A stretch of 43,918 nucleotides of DNA, taken from Micromonospora sp. KC723. GTDB lineage: Bacteria > Actinomycetota > Actinomycetes > Mycobacteriales > Micromonosporaceae. Position numbers and translations under genes: made by a program. Location of the stretch: the NCBI RefSeq assembly GCF_004348595.1, contig NZ_SMKD01000036.1:1-43918 (forward strand), written 5' to 3'. The stretch's first letter is position 1. Every line of letters starts with the position of its first letter. The notes beneath the pieces are model-generated. The model was given only the letters and a program-made list of their open reading frames with translations, was not told where the DNA came from and searched no databases. This document shows, piece after piece, positions 28,071 through 37,222 of the stretch.

Positions 28071-28843
28071 TGAGCACCCTGGAGATCCGCGACCTGCAGG
28101 TGTCGGTGAAGCTGCCGGAGGGTGAGCTCAAGCCGATCCTGCACGGCGTCGACCTGACCGTGAGGTCGGGGGAGACCCACGCGATCATGGGACCGAACGG
28201 TTCCGGGAAGTCGACCCTGGCGTACTCGATCGCCGGCCACCCCAAGTACGAGATCACCGGCGGCTCGGTGACCCTCGACGGCGTCGACGTCCTGGAGATG
28301 TCCGTCGACGAGCGGGCCCGCGCCGGCCTCTTCCTGGCCATGCAGTACCCGGTCGAGGTCCCCGGTGTCTCGGTGGCGAACTTCCTGCGTACCGCCAAGA
28401 CCGCCATCGACGGTCAGGCGCCGAAGCTGCGTACCTGGGGTGGCGAGCTGCGTGGGGCCATGGAGCGCCTCCAGATGGACCCGGCGTTCGCCCAGCGCAA
28501 CGTCAACGAGGGTTTCTCCGGCGGCGAGAAGAAGCGGCACGAGATCGTGCAGCTGGAGCTGCTCAAGCCGAAGATGGCCATCCTCGACGAGACCGACTCC
28601 GGCCTGGACGTGGACGCGCTGCGCGTGGTCAGCGAGGGCGTCAACCGGGTCCGCGACACCGGTGACACCGGCCTGCTGCTGATCACCCACTACACCCGGA
28701 TCCTGCGCTACATCAAGCCGGACTTCGTGCACGTCTTCGTCGCCGGCCGGATCGTCGAGCAGGGCGGCCCGGAGTTGGCCGACACGCTGGAGGAGTCCGG
28801 CTACGAGCGTTACGCCGCCGGGGCCGGTTCGGCGCGGGCCTGA
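28070..28843 (+). CDS. sufC: Fe-S cluster assembly ATPase SufC
   Basis: A 257-aa ABC-type ATPase driving the SufBCD scaffold. Walker A is GPNGSGKSTLAYSIAGHPKY at about residue 40, the signature is FSGGEKKRHEIVQLELLKP, and Walker B is MAILDETDSGLDVDALRVV. There are no membrane helices, which fits a scaffold ATPase rather than a transporter. ATG 28070 overlaps the Rieske gene stop. Confidence 0.97.
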   Translation: MSTLEIRDLQVSVKLPEGELKPILHGVDLTVRSGETHAIMGPNGSGKSTLAYSIAGHPKYEITGGSVTLDGVDVLEMSVDERARAGLFLAMQYPVEVPGVSVANFLRTAKTAIDGQAPKLRTWGGELRGAMERLQMDPAFAQRNVNEGFSGGEKKRHEIVQLELLKPKMAILDETDSGLDVDALRVVSEGVNRVRDTGDTGLLLITHYTRILRYIKPDFVHVFVAGRIVEQGGPELADTLEESGYERYAAGAGSARA

Positions 28844-28869
28844 CCACACGAACGACAGGGGCTGTTGAG

Positions 28870-30174
28870 ATGACCACCACCGTCATTCCCGAGGGGATGC
28901 CGCAGTACGACGACGTGCCGCGTTTCGACGTGGCCGCGGTACGCGCCGACTTCCCGATCCTCGACCGGGAGGTCAACGGGCACCGGCTGGTCTATCTCGA
29001 CAGCGCCAACACCTCCCACAAGCCGCGGCAGGTGCTCGACGTGCTCGCCGAGCACTACGCGATGCACAACGCCAACGTGTCGCGCTCGGTGCACACCCTG
29101 GGCACCGAGGCGACCGAGGCGTACGAGGGCGCGCGGGCGAAGGTCGCCGCGTTCGTCAACGCCCCGAGCGTGGACGAGGTGGTGTTCACGAAGAACTCCA
29201 CCGAGGCGATCAACATCGTGGCGTACGCGTTCTCGAACGCCTCGCTGCGACCCGACGCCGACCCGCGCTTCCGGCTCGGGCCGGGCGACGAGATCGTGAT
29301 CTCCGAGATGGAGCACCACTCGAACATCGTCCCGTGGCAGCTGCTGGCCGAGCGGACCGGCGCGACCCTGCGCTGGTTCCCGGTCACCGACGCCGGGCGG
29401 TTGGACGAGTCGGGGCTGGAGGAACTGGTCACCGAGCGGGCGAAGATCGTCTCGCTGGTGCACACCTCCAACATCCTCGGCACGGTCAACGCCACCGCAC
29501 GGATCACCGAGCGGGTCCGTCAGGTCGGTGCGCTGCTGCTGCTCGACTGCTCCCAGTCGGTGCCGCACATGCCGGTGGACGTGGTCGACCTCGACGCCGA
29601 CTTCATCGTCTTCACCGGGCACAAGATGTGCGGTCCGACCGGCATCGGCGTCCTCTGGGGCCGGGGCGACCTGCTCGCCGCGATGCCTCCGGTGCTCGGC
29701 GGCGGCTCGATGATCGAGACGGTCTCGATGGCGGGCTCGACGTTCGCCGCGCCGCCGGCCCGGTTCGAGGCGGGCACCCCGCCGATCGCCGAGGCGGTCG
29801 CGCTCGGCGCGGCGGTGGACTACCTCACCGGCATCGGGATGCGCGCCATCCAGTGGCACGAGAAGGAGCTGACGGCGTACGCGCTGGACGCCCTCGCCAC
29901 CGTGCCCGGGTTGCGGATCTTCGGTCCGGCCGTGCCGGTCGGTCGGGGTGGGACGATCTCGTTCGCCCTCGGTGACGTGCACCCGCACGACGTGGGGCAG
30001 GTCCTCGACTCGCTCGGCGTGCAGGTGCGGGTGGGGCACCACTGCGCGAAGCCGGTGTGCAGCCGGTTCGGGGTTCCGGCGATGACCCGGGCCTCGTTCT
30101 ACCTGTACACCATGACGGAGGAGATCGACGCCCTGGTGGCGGGGCTCGAGCAGGTGCGGAAGGTGTTCGACTGA
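28870..30174 (+). CDS. sufS: Cysteine desulfurase SufS
   Basis: A 434-aa PLP enzyme releasing sulfur from cysteine as a persulfide. The PLP lysine lies in VFTGHKMCGPTGIGVLWGRG and the catalytic cysteine in VRVGHHCAKPVCSRFG. The N-terminal core YLDSANTSHKPRQVLDVL is typical of the SufS group. The site is close to SufU, its sulfur acceptor, encoded 1 bp after the stop. Confidence 0.96.
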   Translation: MTTTVIPEGMPQYDDVPRFDVAAVRADFPILDREVNGHRLVYLDSANTSHKPRQVLDVLAEHYAMHNANVSRSVHTLGTEATEAYEGARAKVAAFVNAPSVDEVVFTKNSTEAINIVAYAFSNASLRPDADPRFRLGPGDEIVISEMEHHSNIVPWQLLAERTGATLRWFPVTDAGRLDESGLEELVTERAKIVSLVHTSNILGTVNATARITERVRQVGALLLLDCSQSVPHMPVDVVDLDADFIVFTGHKMCGPTGIGVLWGRGDLLAAMPPVLGGGSMIETVSMAGSTFAAPPARFEAGTPPIAEAVALGAAVDYLTGIGMRAIQWHEKELTAYALDALATVPGLRIFGPAVPVGRGGTISFALGDVHPHDVGQVLDSLGVQVRVGHHCAKPVCSRFGVPAMTRASFYLYTMTEEIDALVAGLEQVRKVFD

Positions 30175-30175
30175 C

Positions 30176-30652
30176 ATGCAGCTCGACCAGCTCTACCAGG
30201 AGATCATCCTGGACCACTACAAGCACCCGCACGGCCGTGGCCTGCGCGACGCCGAGGACCCGCAGGCCCGGGTGGCCGAGGCGCACCATGTCAACCCGAC
30301 CTGCGGTGACGAGATCACCGTCCGGGTGGCCACCGACGGCGACCGGTTCGCCGACATCTCGTACGACGGGATGGGCTGCTCGATCAGCCAGGCGTCGGCG
30401 AGTGTGCTGCACGAGCTGCTCACCGGCCGGGGCGCGGGTGAGGCGTTCGTGGTACACCAGGCGTTCGTGGAGTTGATGTCCGGCCGTGGCCAGGTCACGC
30501 CGGACGAGGACGTGCTCGGTGACGGGGTGGCGTTCGCGGGTGTCGCGCGCTACCCGGCCCGGGTCAAGTGCGCGCTGCTGCCGTGGATGGCGTTCAAGGA
30601 CGCCGCGGCACGCGCCGGGGTGGGCGCGAGCCCGACGGAGGTGAAGGCATGA
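30176..30652 (+). CDS. sufU: Zinc-dependent sulfurtransferase SufU
   Basis: A 158-aa IscU-like protein that, with zinc bound, accepts persulfide from SufS. Ligand residues are visible in NPTCGDE (Cys and Asp), GMGCSISQASAS and RVKCALLPWMAF. The insert between the second and third cysteine identifies SufU rather than IscU. It starts 2 bp after the sufS stop and overlaps sufT by four bases. Confidence 0.95.
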   Translation: MQLDQLYQEIILDHYKHPHGRGLRDAEDPQARVAEAHHVNPTCGDEITVRVATDGDRFADISYDGMGCSISQASASVLHELLTGRGAGEAFVVHQAFVELMSGRGQVTPDEDVLGDGVAFAGVARYPARVKCALLPWMAFKDAAARAGVGASPTEVKA

Positions 30653-31059
30653 GCGAGGACACCGCTACCGCGGCGACGCCGGAGACCGGCGACGCCGCCG
30701 CGACGCCGCAGACCGGTGCCGTGGCGGCCGGCGGCAGGGCCGCCGTCGCCGACATCGAGGAGGCGATGAAGGACGTCGTCGACCCCGAGCTGGGCATCAA
30801 CGTGGTCGACCTCGGCCTGGTGTACGGCGTGCACGTCGACGACCAGAACGTCGCGACGCTGGACATGACGCTCACCTCGGCGGCCTGCCCGCTGACCGAT
30901 GTGATCGAGGACCAGGCCCGGCAGGCGCTGACCACCGGGCCCGGCGGAGGACTGGTCGACGACATCCGGATCAACTGGGTCTGGCTGCCGCCGTGGGGTC
31001 CCGACAAGATCACCGACGAGGGGCGTGACCAGCTGCGCTCGCTTGGCTTCAACGTCTGA
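30649..31059 (+). CDS. sufT: SufT/DUF59 metal-sulfur cluster assembly protein
   Basis: A 136-aa MIP18/PaaD-like protein helping Fe-S maturation. A low-complexity Ala/Thr-rich N-terminus of about 30 residues precedes the DUF59 core: VVDPELGINVVDLGLVYGV, then LTSAACPLTDVIEDQA with the conserved cysteine. ATG 30649 (ATGA overlap with sufU) is chosen over upstream in-frame starts inside sufU. It closes the suf operon, just before a hairpin. Confidence 0.93.
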   Translation: MSEDTATAATPETGDAAATPQTGAVAAGGRAAVADIEEAMKDVVDPELGINVVDLGLVYGVHVDDQNVATLDMTLTSAACPLTDVIEDQARQALTTGPGGGLVDDIRINWVWLPPWGPDKITDEGRDQLRSLGFNV

Positions 31060-31068
31060 TCATCGCTA

Positions 31069-31110
31069 CGTCGAGCGCGGGCGCCCTGTTCCGGGTACCC
31101 GCGCTCGACG
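31069..31110. terminator. Terminator of the suf operon
   Basis: A 13-bp perfect stem (31069-31081 with 31098-31110; arm CGTCGAGCGCGGG) with a 16-nt loop, starting 10 bp after the sufT stop. It also faces the broken minus-strand gene that ends at 31114. Confidence 0.75.
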
Positions 31111-31113
31111 CGT

Positions 31114-31357
31114 CTATGACTCCGCTCCGGCAAGCCAGGGGACGAGCACGGCCGCGTCGGCGACCCAGCGCGTAACCTGCTCCCGCTCCGGCGCGGTCAG
31201 CGGCAGCGCCCGCAGCCGGGCCCCCACTCGACAGGTACGGCCTCGTCTGCCGCCAGGTCACCGCGAAGCCGAGGGCCTGCCAGAACGCCAGGTTCTCCTC
31301 GACCGACACGCAGTGCAGCATCGGCACGACGGTCTCGTTGGGCTGGACACGATCCAC
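31114..31357 (-). pseudogene. Broken VOC/glyoxalase-like gene
   Basis: From GTG 31357 (GAGGA just upstream) the frame reads VQPNETVVPMLHCVSVEENL then FWQALGFAVTWRQTRPYL, a good VOC (glyoxalase/bleomycin-resistance fold) N-terminus. After about 40 residues the homology stops. In another frame the sequence continues LTAPEREQVTRWVADAAVLV and ends PWLAGAES-stop at 31116. VOC proteins are normally over 110 aa, so an internal deletion has joined this start to a tail I cannot identify. Confidence 0.6.
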
Positions 31358-31691
31358 GGTCCTCGGCGCCCCTTCTGGGTAGCGGTCGGACGGCCCGGCC
31401 ATTGTGTCCGCAGGCGGTGGCCCGGCGGCCACGCGGACCTCGACAGTTTTCCGGGCCCCTGCTTGGCGGGCGCGAGGGTTCTCCGGACACGCCGCACCTG
31501 ATCTGCGCCCGCGTCGGGTGGATCCCGCCGTTGCCCGGACGGAGCCAAAACCAGAGGCGGGACGGCCCGGTGCCGGGCCAGAATGGCGCGGTGATCGAGG
31601 CGTACCGGATGCGGGTCCCTGTTCGTGCGGCCACCACCGCGCGCCGACAGCGGACCGCCTCGGCGTCGGTCGCGACCCGTCGCCCGCCGTC
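31358..31691. other. 334-bp region without a recognised gene
   Basis: The plus-strand frame of the LysE-type gene is open back to 31404, but its translation is rich in Arg/Pro/Gly and lacks protein character. I see no hairpin of note except the one around the LysE start, and no clear promoter. Confidence 0.4.
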
Positions 31692-32321
31692 GTGACGGCG
31701 GCCTTCCTGGCGGGCATGATCGCGGGGTACGGGGTCGCGATCCCGGTCGGCGCCATCGCCGTGCTCGTCATGGGGTTGGCCGCGCGGACCTCGTTCCGGG
31801 TGGGTGCCGCCGCCGCGCTCGGGGTCGCCACAGCCGACGGTCTGTACGCGGCGGCCGCGGCGCTCGGCGGAGCCGCACTCGCCTCCGTGATCACCCCGAT
31901 CGCCGGCCCGCTGCGGGTGGCCGCCGCTGTGGCGCTGTTCGGTCTGGCCGTCCGCACCGCCTGGTACGCGCTGCGTCCAGCGGTCGGTCCGACGCCGGCC
32001 GCCATTCCTCGCCGGGGCTTGGACAGCCCGTTCCGAGCCTTCGCCGGAGTGCTCGCGCTGACCCTGCTGAACCCGGCCACCGTGGTCTACTTCGCGGCGC
32101 TCGTCCTCGGCCGCCGGGACTCCACGGACCCGGACCTGCCGGCCGCGTCGGCGTTCGTGCTCGGGGCGTTTCTCGCCTCGGCGAGCTGGCAACTACTGGT
32201 CGCCGGTGGCGGTTCCCTGGTCGGCCGGGTGCTGACGGGTCCGCGCGGGCGCCTGGTCACCGCCCTGCTCTCCAGCGCGTTGATCGCCGCGCTCGCCGTG
32301 GCCACCCTCCTGCCGGCCTGA
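31692..32321 (+). CDS. LysE-family amino acid exporter
   Basis: A 209-aa inner-membrane protein with about six helices. The N-terminal signature MIAGYGVAIPVGAIAVLVMG and TLLNPATVVYFAALVLG in the middle are LysE/RhtB-type. Members export amino acids such as lysine or homoserine; substrate is unknown here. GTG 31692 is the best start, though it lacks a ribosome site and sits at the apex of a small hairpin (arms CCGCCGTC and GACGGCGG, 31684-31701). ATG 31716 is an alternative. Confidence 0.8.
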   Translation: MTAAFLAGMIAGYGVAIPVGAIAVLVMGLAARTSFRVGAAAALGVATADGLYAAAAALGGAALASVITPIAGPLRVAAAVALFGLAVRTAWYALRPAVGPTPAAIPRRGLDSPFRAFAGVLALTLLNPATVVYFAALVLGRRDSTDPDLPAASAFVLGAFLASASWQLLVAGGGSLVGRVLTGPRGRLVTALLSSALIAALAVATLLPA

Positions 32322-32440
32322 GCCGTCGGTCCACTTCCGAATTCGTTTCGTGCGGGCGCCGCTTGGTGGTCGTCCCGCAGGCGAGATCGCGGGGCGGTGG
32401 GGTGGGGTGAGGCGGAGGTGGGTGGCGTAGGTTCGGGAGA

Positions 32441-33094
32441 GTGAGGATCAGACCCGCAGTCGGTGGCGGCCGGTGGGTCGAGGTGGCCCCGGCCCGTGTA
32501 GCCCGCTGGGTGGCGGGCTTCGCGGACCGGCACGGCCCACCCACCACCACCGCCCTGGGGTACGGCCTGCTGCTCACCGCCCCGGACGGCGCCACCGCCG
32601 AGCTGCACACCCCACCCGGCGCGCCACGCGCACCGGACCTGCCCGGGTTCGTGGGGGTGGCCGCCGCGCCCCGCCGGATCGGCCTGCTGCTCGCCCGCAA
32701 GGGCGCGGTCGCGGTCGGCGTGGCGGTGGGTGAGGAGTTGACCGTCTCGAAGGTGGACACCCGGTACGTGCAGGGGCGGACGGCGGCCGGCGGCTGGTCC
32801 CAGCAGCGTTTCGCCCGGCGGCGGGACAACCAGGCCAGAGCGGCCCTCGGCGACGCGGTCGAGCTGGCCGTACGGCTGCTGCTGCCGGAGACGTCGACGC
32901 TGACCGCGCTGGTCTGCGGTGGTGACCGGCGGGCGGTGGACACCGTGCTCGCCGACCGGCGACTCGCGCCGCTGGCGGCGCTGCGCGCCGAGCGGCTGCT
33001 GGACGTGCCCGAGCCCCGGCACGCGGTGCTGGTCGGCGCGGTCGCCGCCGCCCGCGCGGTGCACATCCGGGTCCGGGACCCGGGTCCGGCCTGA
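32441..33094 (+). CDS. acVLRF1-family peptidyl-tRNA hydrolase
   Basis: A 217-aa actinobacterial member of the Vms1/eRF1-like release-factor family, thought to free nascent chains from stalled ribosomal subunits. The key segment is YVQGRTAAGGWSQQRFARRR (about residues 109-128), where glutamine replaces the GGQ motif of ordinary release factors, followed by DNQARAALGDAV. GTG 32441 follows GGGAGA. It is not in an operon. The family is recognised with good confidence; activity is inferred. Confidence 0.82.
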   Translation: MRIRPAVGGGRWVEVAPARVARWVAGFADRHGPPTTTALGYGLLLTAPDGATAELHTPPGAPRAPDLPGFVGVAAAPRRIGLLLARKGAVAVGVAVGEELTVSKVDTRYVQGRTAAGGWSQQRFARRRDNQARAALGDAVELAVRLLLPETSTLTALVCGGDRRAVDTVLADRRLAPLAALRAERLLDVPEPRHAVLVGAVAAARAVHIRVRDPGPA

Positions 33095-33146
33095 GCCGTC
33101 CGGGTCTCGGATGCCGGTGGGGCCGGGCGGTGGGTGGCCGGTTCGG

Positions 33147-34055
33147 TCAGCGGCCGCCGCCGAAGGTGTCGCAGGACTTCGGGTCGCCGGTGGAGTACCC
33201 CCGGGTGAACCAGTCCCTGCGCTGGGCGGACGAGCCGTGGGTGAACTCCTCCGGGTTCACCGGGCGGTTCGCCCGCGCCGAGATGGCGTCGTCGCCGATC
33301 TTCTCGGCGGCGTCGACGGCCTGGCTGATGTCCTGCTCGGTGATGCTTCTGAAGAGCGGTTCGCCGGTCGCGTCGGCGGTGGCGGTGGCGTTCTTCGCCC
33401 AGGCCCCGGCGTAGCAGTCGGCCTGCAACTCCATCCTGACCGACAGCGCGTTGGTGTTGCCCGGATCACGCTGCTGCTGGCGGCGTACCTGCGCCTCGGT
33501 GCCGAGCAGGGTCTGCACGTGGTGGCCGTACTCGTGGGCCAGCACGTACGGCTGGGCGAACTCGCCGGCGGCGCCGAGCTGGTCGGCCAGGACCCGGTAG
33601 AAGGTGAGGTCGATGTATACCTGGCGGTCGGCGGGGCAGTAGAACGGGCCGACGCCGGAGTCGGCCGCCCCGCAGCCGGTGGTGACGCGCTGGTCGAAGA
33701 AGATTGTCTTCGCCGGCCGGTACTGCTCGCCGAACGCCTCCGGCAGGGCGGTACGCCAGTACGCCTGGATGGAGTTGACGTAGAGCGTGTTGCGGCAGTC
33801 GAGCTGCTGGAGGGCGTCGTCGGTGGCGCACTTCTGCGTCAGGGCGGTGTTGTCGCCCTGCTCCCCGCCGTCCATGGCCGCGTTCAGCCCGAAGCCGCCG
33901 CCGACCAGCGCCACCAGCACGGCGATGACGATGCCGACGATCCCTCCGCGTCCGCCGCCGATCGGGATGGGGAGGCCCATCCCGGCGCCTCCGCCGGATC
34001 CTCGGCGGTCGTCCACCTGGCTGGTGTCGATGCGTGCGTTCTCGTTCAGCTCCAT
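33147..34055 (-). CDS. Membrane-anchored neutral zinc metallopeptidase (YpfJ/KPN_02809 family)
   Basis: A 302-aa protein from ATG 34055. A short cytoplasmic start is followed by a Gly-rich segment and one transmembrane helix (about residues 38-55). The outer domain has HEYGH at 174-178 (VLAHEYGHHVQ) as zinc site and RMELQADCYAGAW supplying the third ligand. Cysteines at several positions suit an extracytoplasmic location. The C-terminus RGYSTGDPKSCDTF is typical of the family. The physiological substrate is unknown. The frame is open to 34421, but those extensions cross the divergent promoter. Confidence 0.9.
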   Translation of the reverse strand: MELNENARIDTSQVDDRRGSGGGAGMGLPIPIGGGRGGIVGIVIAVLVALVGGGFGLNAAMDGGEQGDNTALTQKCATDDALQQLDCRNTLYVNSIQAYWRTALPEAFGEQYRPAKTIFFDQRVTTGCGAADSGVGPFYCPADRQVYIDLTFYRVLADQLGAAGEFAQPYVLAHEYGHHVQTLLGTEAQVRRQQQRDPGNTNALSVRMELQADCYAGAWAKNATATADATGEPLFRSITEQDISQAVDAAEKIGDDAISARANRPVNPEEFTHGSSAQRRDWFTRGYSTGDPKSCDTFGGGR

Positions 34056-34293
34056 GTTGACCCCGATCACCGATTCGTCACGTGGCTGCGGCACCGGACC
34101 GGGTCCGGAGGCCGTTTCGATACCCGCTGATCTTGCGCGGTAATCCGGGCGGCGCGGCGCGGGACGCCCGGTACACTTGCCCCCGTGCTGCTCTGCGAAG
34201 GCTGAACCGCCCCGCGCCGACGGTCCATCGGTCCGCCGGCCGTTTCGCGTGCCCTGAGTCAGCCCTTCCAGACCCCGAGAGCGAGTACCGGAA
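34056..34293. promoter_or_regulatory. Divergent promoter region of the metallopeptidase and ABC-F genes
   Basis: This 238-bp gap has TACACT near 34171 in CCCGGTACACTTGCC, a reasonable -10 for the plus-strand ABC-F gene, with no clear -35. No other element was recognised. Confidence 0.3.
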
Positions 34294-35898
<1,605 letters not shown>

Positions 35899-35916
35899 CC
35901 GCCCCGCGGGCGCGCA

Positions 35917-35945
35917 CTCCCCTTCCACAGGACGGGGGAGGGGAG
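35917..35945 (+). terminator. Hairpin after the ABC-F gene
   Basis: Arms CTCCCCTTCC (35917-35926) and GGGAGGGGAG (35936-35945) pair over 10 bp with one G-U. It lies 19 bp after the ABC-F stop and is a likely terminator. Beyond it (35946-36081) is a less GC-rich stretch, presumably the promoter of the HTH gene; I could not assign a convincing -35/-10. Confidence 0.5.
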
Positions 35946-36081
35946 GGTCACTCTATCGGGAAGCTGACATCGCATAGCGTGTCGGTTGGCGAAGAGTTGA
36001 TATCTGGCGCATGATCGTTCGAGGCGGTCTAATAGGTGGGACCGTATCCGAACCGCACAGTCTGCGACGTGAGGAATCAGC

Positions 36082-36309
36082 ATGGCAGCCACTGGCACAG
36101 CCACCAGCACTGAGAAGGGTCGCCGGATCGTCGGAGCCGAGCGTCAGACGCTCGCCAAGGACCTGGTAAAGCGGTACACCTCGGGCGAGAGCATCCGTGC
36201 TCTCGCAGCCTCGACCGGACGATCCTACGGGTTCATCCACCGGGTGCTCACCGAGTCCGGGGTGCAGCTGCGCCAGCGTGGCGGCGCCCGGCGCCGCAAG
36301 AAGGCGTGA
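36082..36309 (+). CDS. Small helix-turn-helix protein (Rv1473A-like)
   Basis: A 75-aa basic DNA-binding protein. The HTH is KDLVKRYTSGESIRALAAST, then GRSYGFIHRVLTESG, followed by a basic tail RQRGGARRRKKA. It resembles the resolvase-type or Rv1473A-like small regulators kept next to an ABC-F gene in actinobacteria. ATG 36082 follows GAGGAA. Its own target is unknown. Confidence 0.85.
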   Translation: MAATGTATSTEKGRRIVGAERQTLAKDLVKRYTSGESIRALAASTGRSYGFIHRVLTESGVQLRQRGGARRRKKA

Positions 36310-36355
36310 CCCGCCCCGCAGTGTCGTCCATCAGCGTCGCGCTCCGGGCGGTCCG

Positions 36356-37123
36356 GTGACCGCAGAGACGACCGGGGTACGACTCGACTGCGACGGGCCG
36401 GTCGCGACGGTCACGTTGTGCCGGCCCGACGTACTCAACGCACAGACCCCGGCGATGTGGCGCGCCATGCGCGACTTCTCGCGGGACCTGCCCGGCGACG
36501 TGCGTGTCGTCGTCGTGCGCGGCGAGGGGCGGGCGTTCTCCGCCGGCCTCGACCTGTCGGCGGCCGGCGCCTCGGGCCCCGGCTCCCTGGCGGAGCTGTC
36601 CACCCTGCCCGAGCAGGAGTGCGCGGACCGGATCGCCGAGTTCCAGCAGGGGTTCACCTGGCTGCACCGCCCCGACGTGATCTCGGTGGCGGCCGTCCAG
36701 GGGCACGCCATCGGCGCCGGCTTCCAGCTGGCCCTCGCCTGCGACCTGCGGGTGCTCGCCGAGGACGCCAGACTCTCCATGGCCGAGGTGACCCTCGGCC
36801 TGGTCCCCGACCTGGCCGGCACCAAGCGTCTCGTCGAGCTGGTCGGATACTCCCGTGCGCTGGAGATCTGCGCGACCGGTCGGCGGCTGGACGCCGTCGA
36901 GGCGGACCGGCTGGGCCTGGCCACCCTCGTCGTGCCTCCGGTCGAGCTGGATGGCGCCGTCCGGGACCTGACCGCCGGGCTGTTGTCGGCGAACCGGGAC
37001 GCGGTGGTGGAGATCAAGGCGCTGCTCGCGGGCGCGGCGGGGCGTACCCACGCCGAGCAGCAGCGCGCGGAGCGGGAGGCGCAGACCCGCCGGCTGCGTG
37101 ATCTCGCCGGACGCGGAGAATAG
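36356..37123 (+). CDS. Enoyl-CoA hydratase/isomerase family protein (EchA12-like)
   Basis: A 255-aa crotonase-fold protein. The oxyanion-hole region is AVQGHAIGAGFQLALACDLR and the substrate loop is AFSAGLDLSAAGASG. The segment MAEVTLGLVPDLAGTKRLVE contains the first catalytic-type glutamate; the second usual acid is an aspartate-rich VPDLAG, so the reaction may differ from simple hydration. GTG 36356 starts 46 bp after the HTH gene. Together with the ABC-F and HTH genes this matches the Rv1472-1473A group. Confidence 0.88.
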   Translation: MTAETTGVRLDCDGPVATVTLCRPDVLNAQTPAMWRAMRDFSRDLPGDVRVVVVRGEGRAFSAGLDLSAAGASGPGSLAELSTLPEQECADRIAEFQQGFTWLHRPDVISVAAVQGHAIGAGFQLALACDLRVLAEDARLSMAEVTLGLVPDLAGTKRLVELVGYSRALEICATGRRLDAVEADRLGLATLVVPPVELDGAVRDLTAGLLSANRDAVVEIKALLAGAAGRTHAEQQRAEREAQTRRLRDLAGRGE

Positions 37124-37222
37124 TAAGGACCGTTCGGGAAGATCCGGGTTACTGCCGAAGTTGTCGTAGTCGTCGGGAGAATCGGACCCGACGGTGCGGC
37201 ACGCGCAGGACCGGAGGTGACG

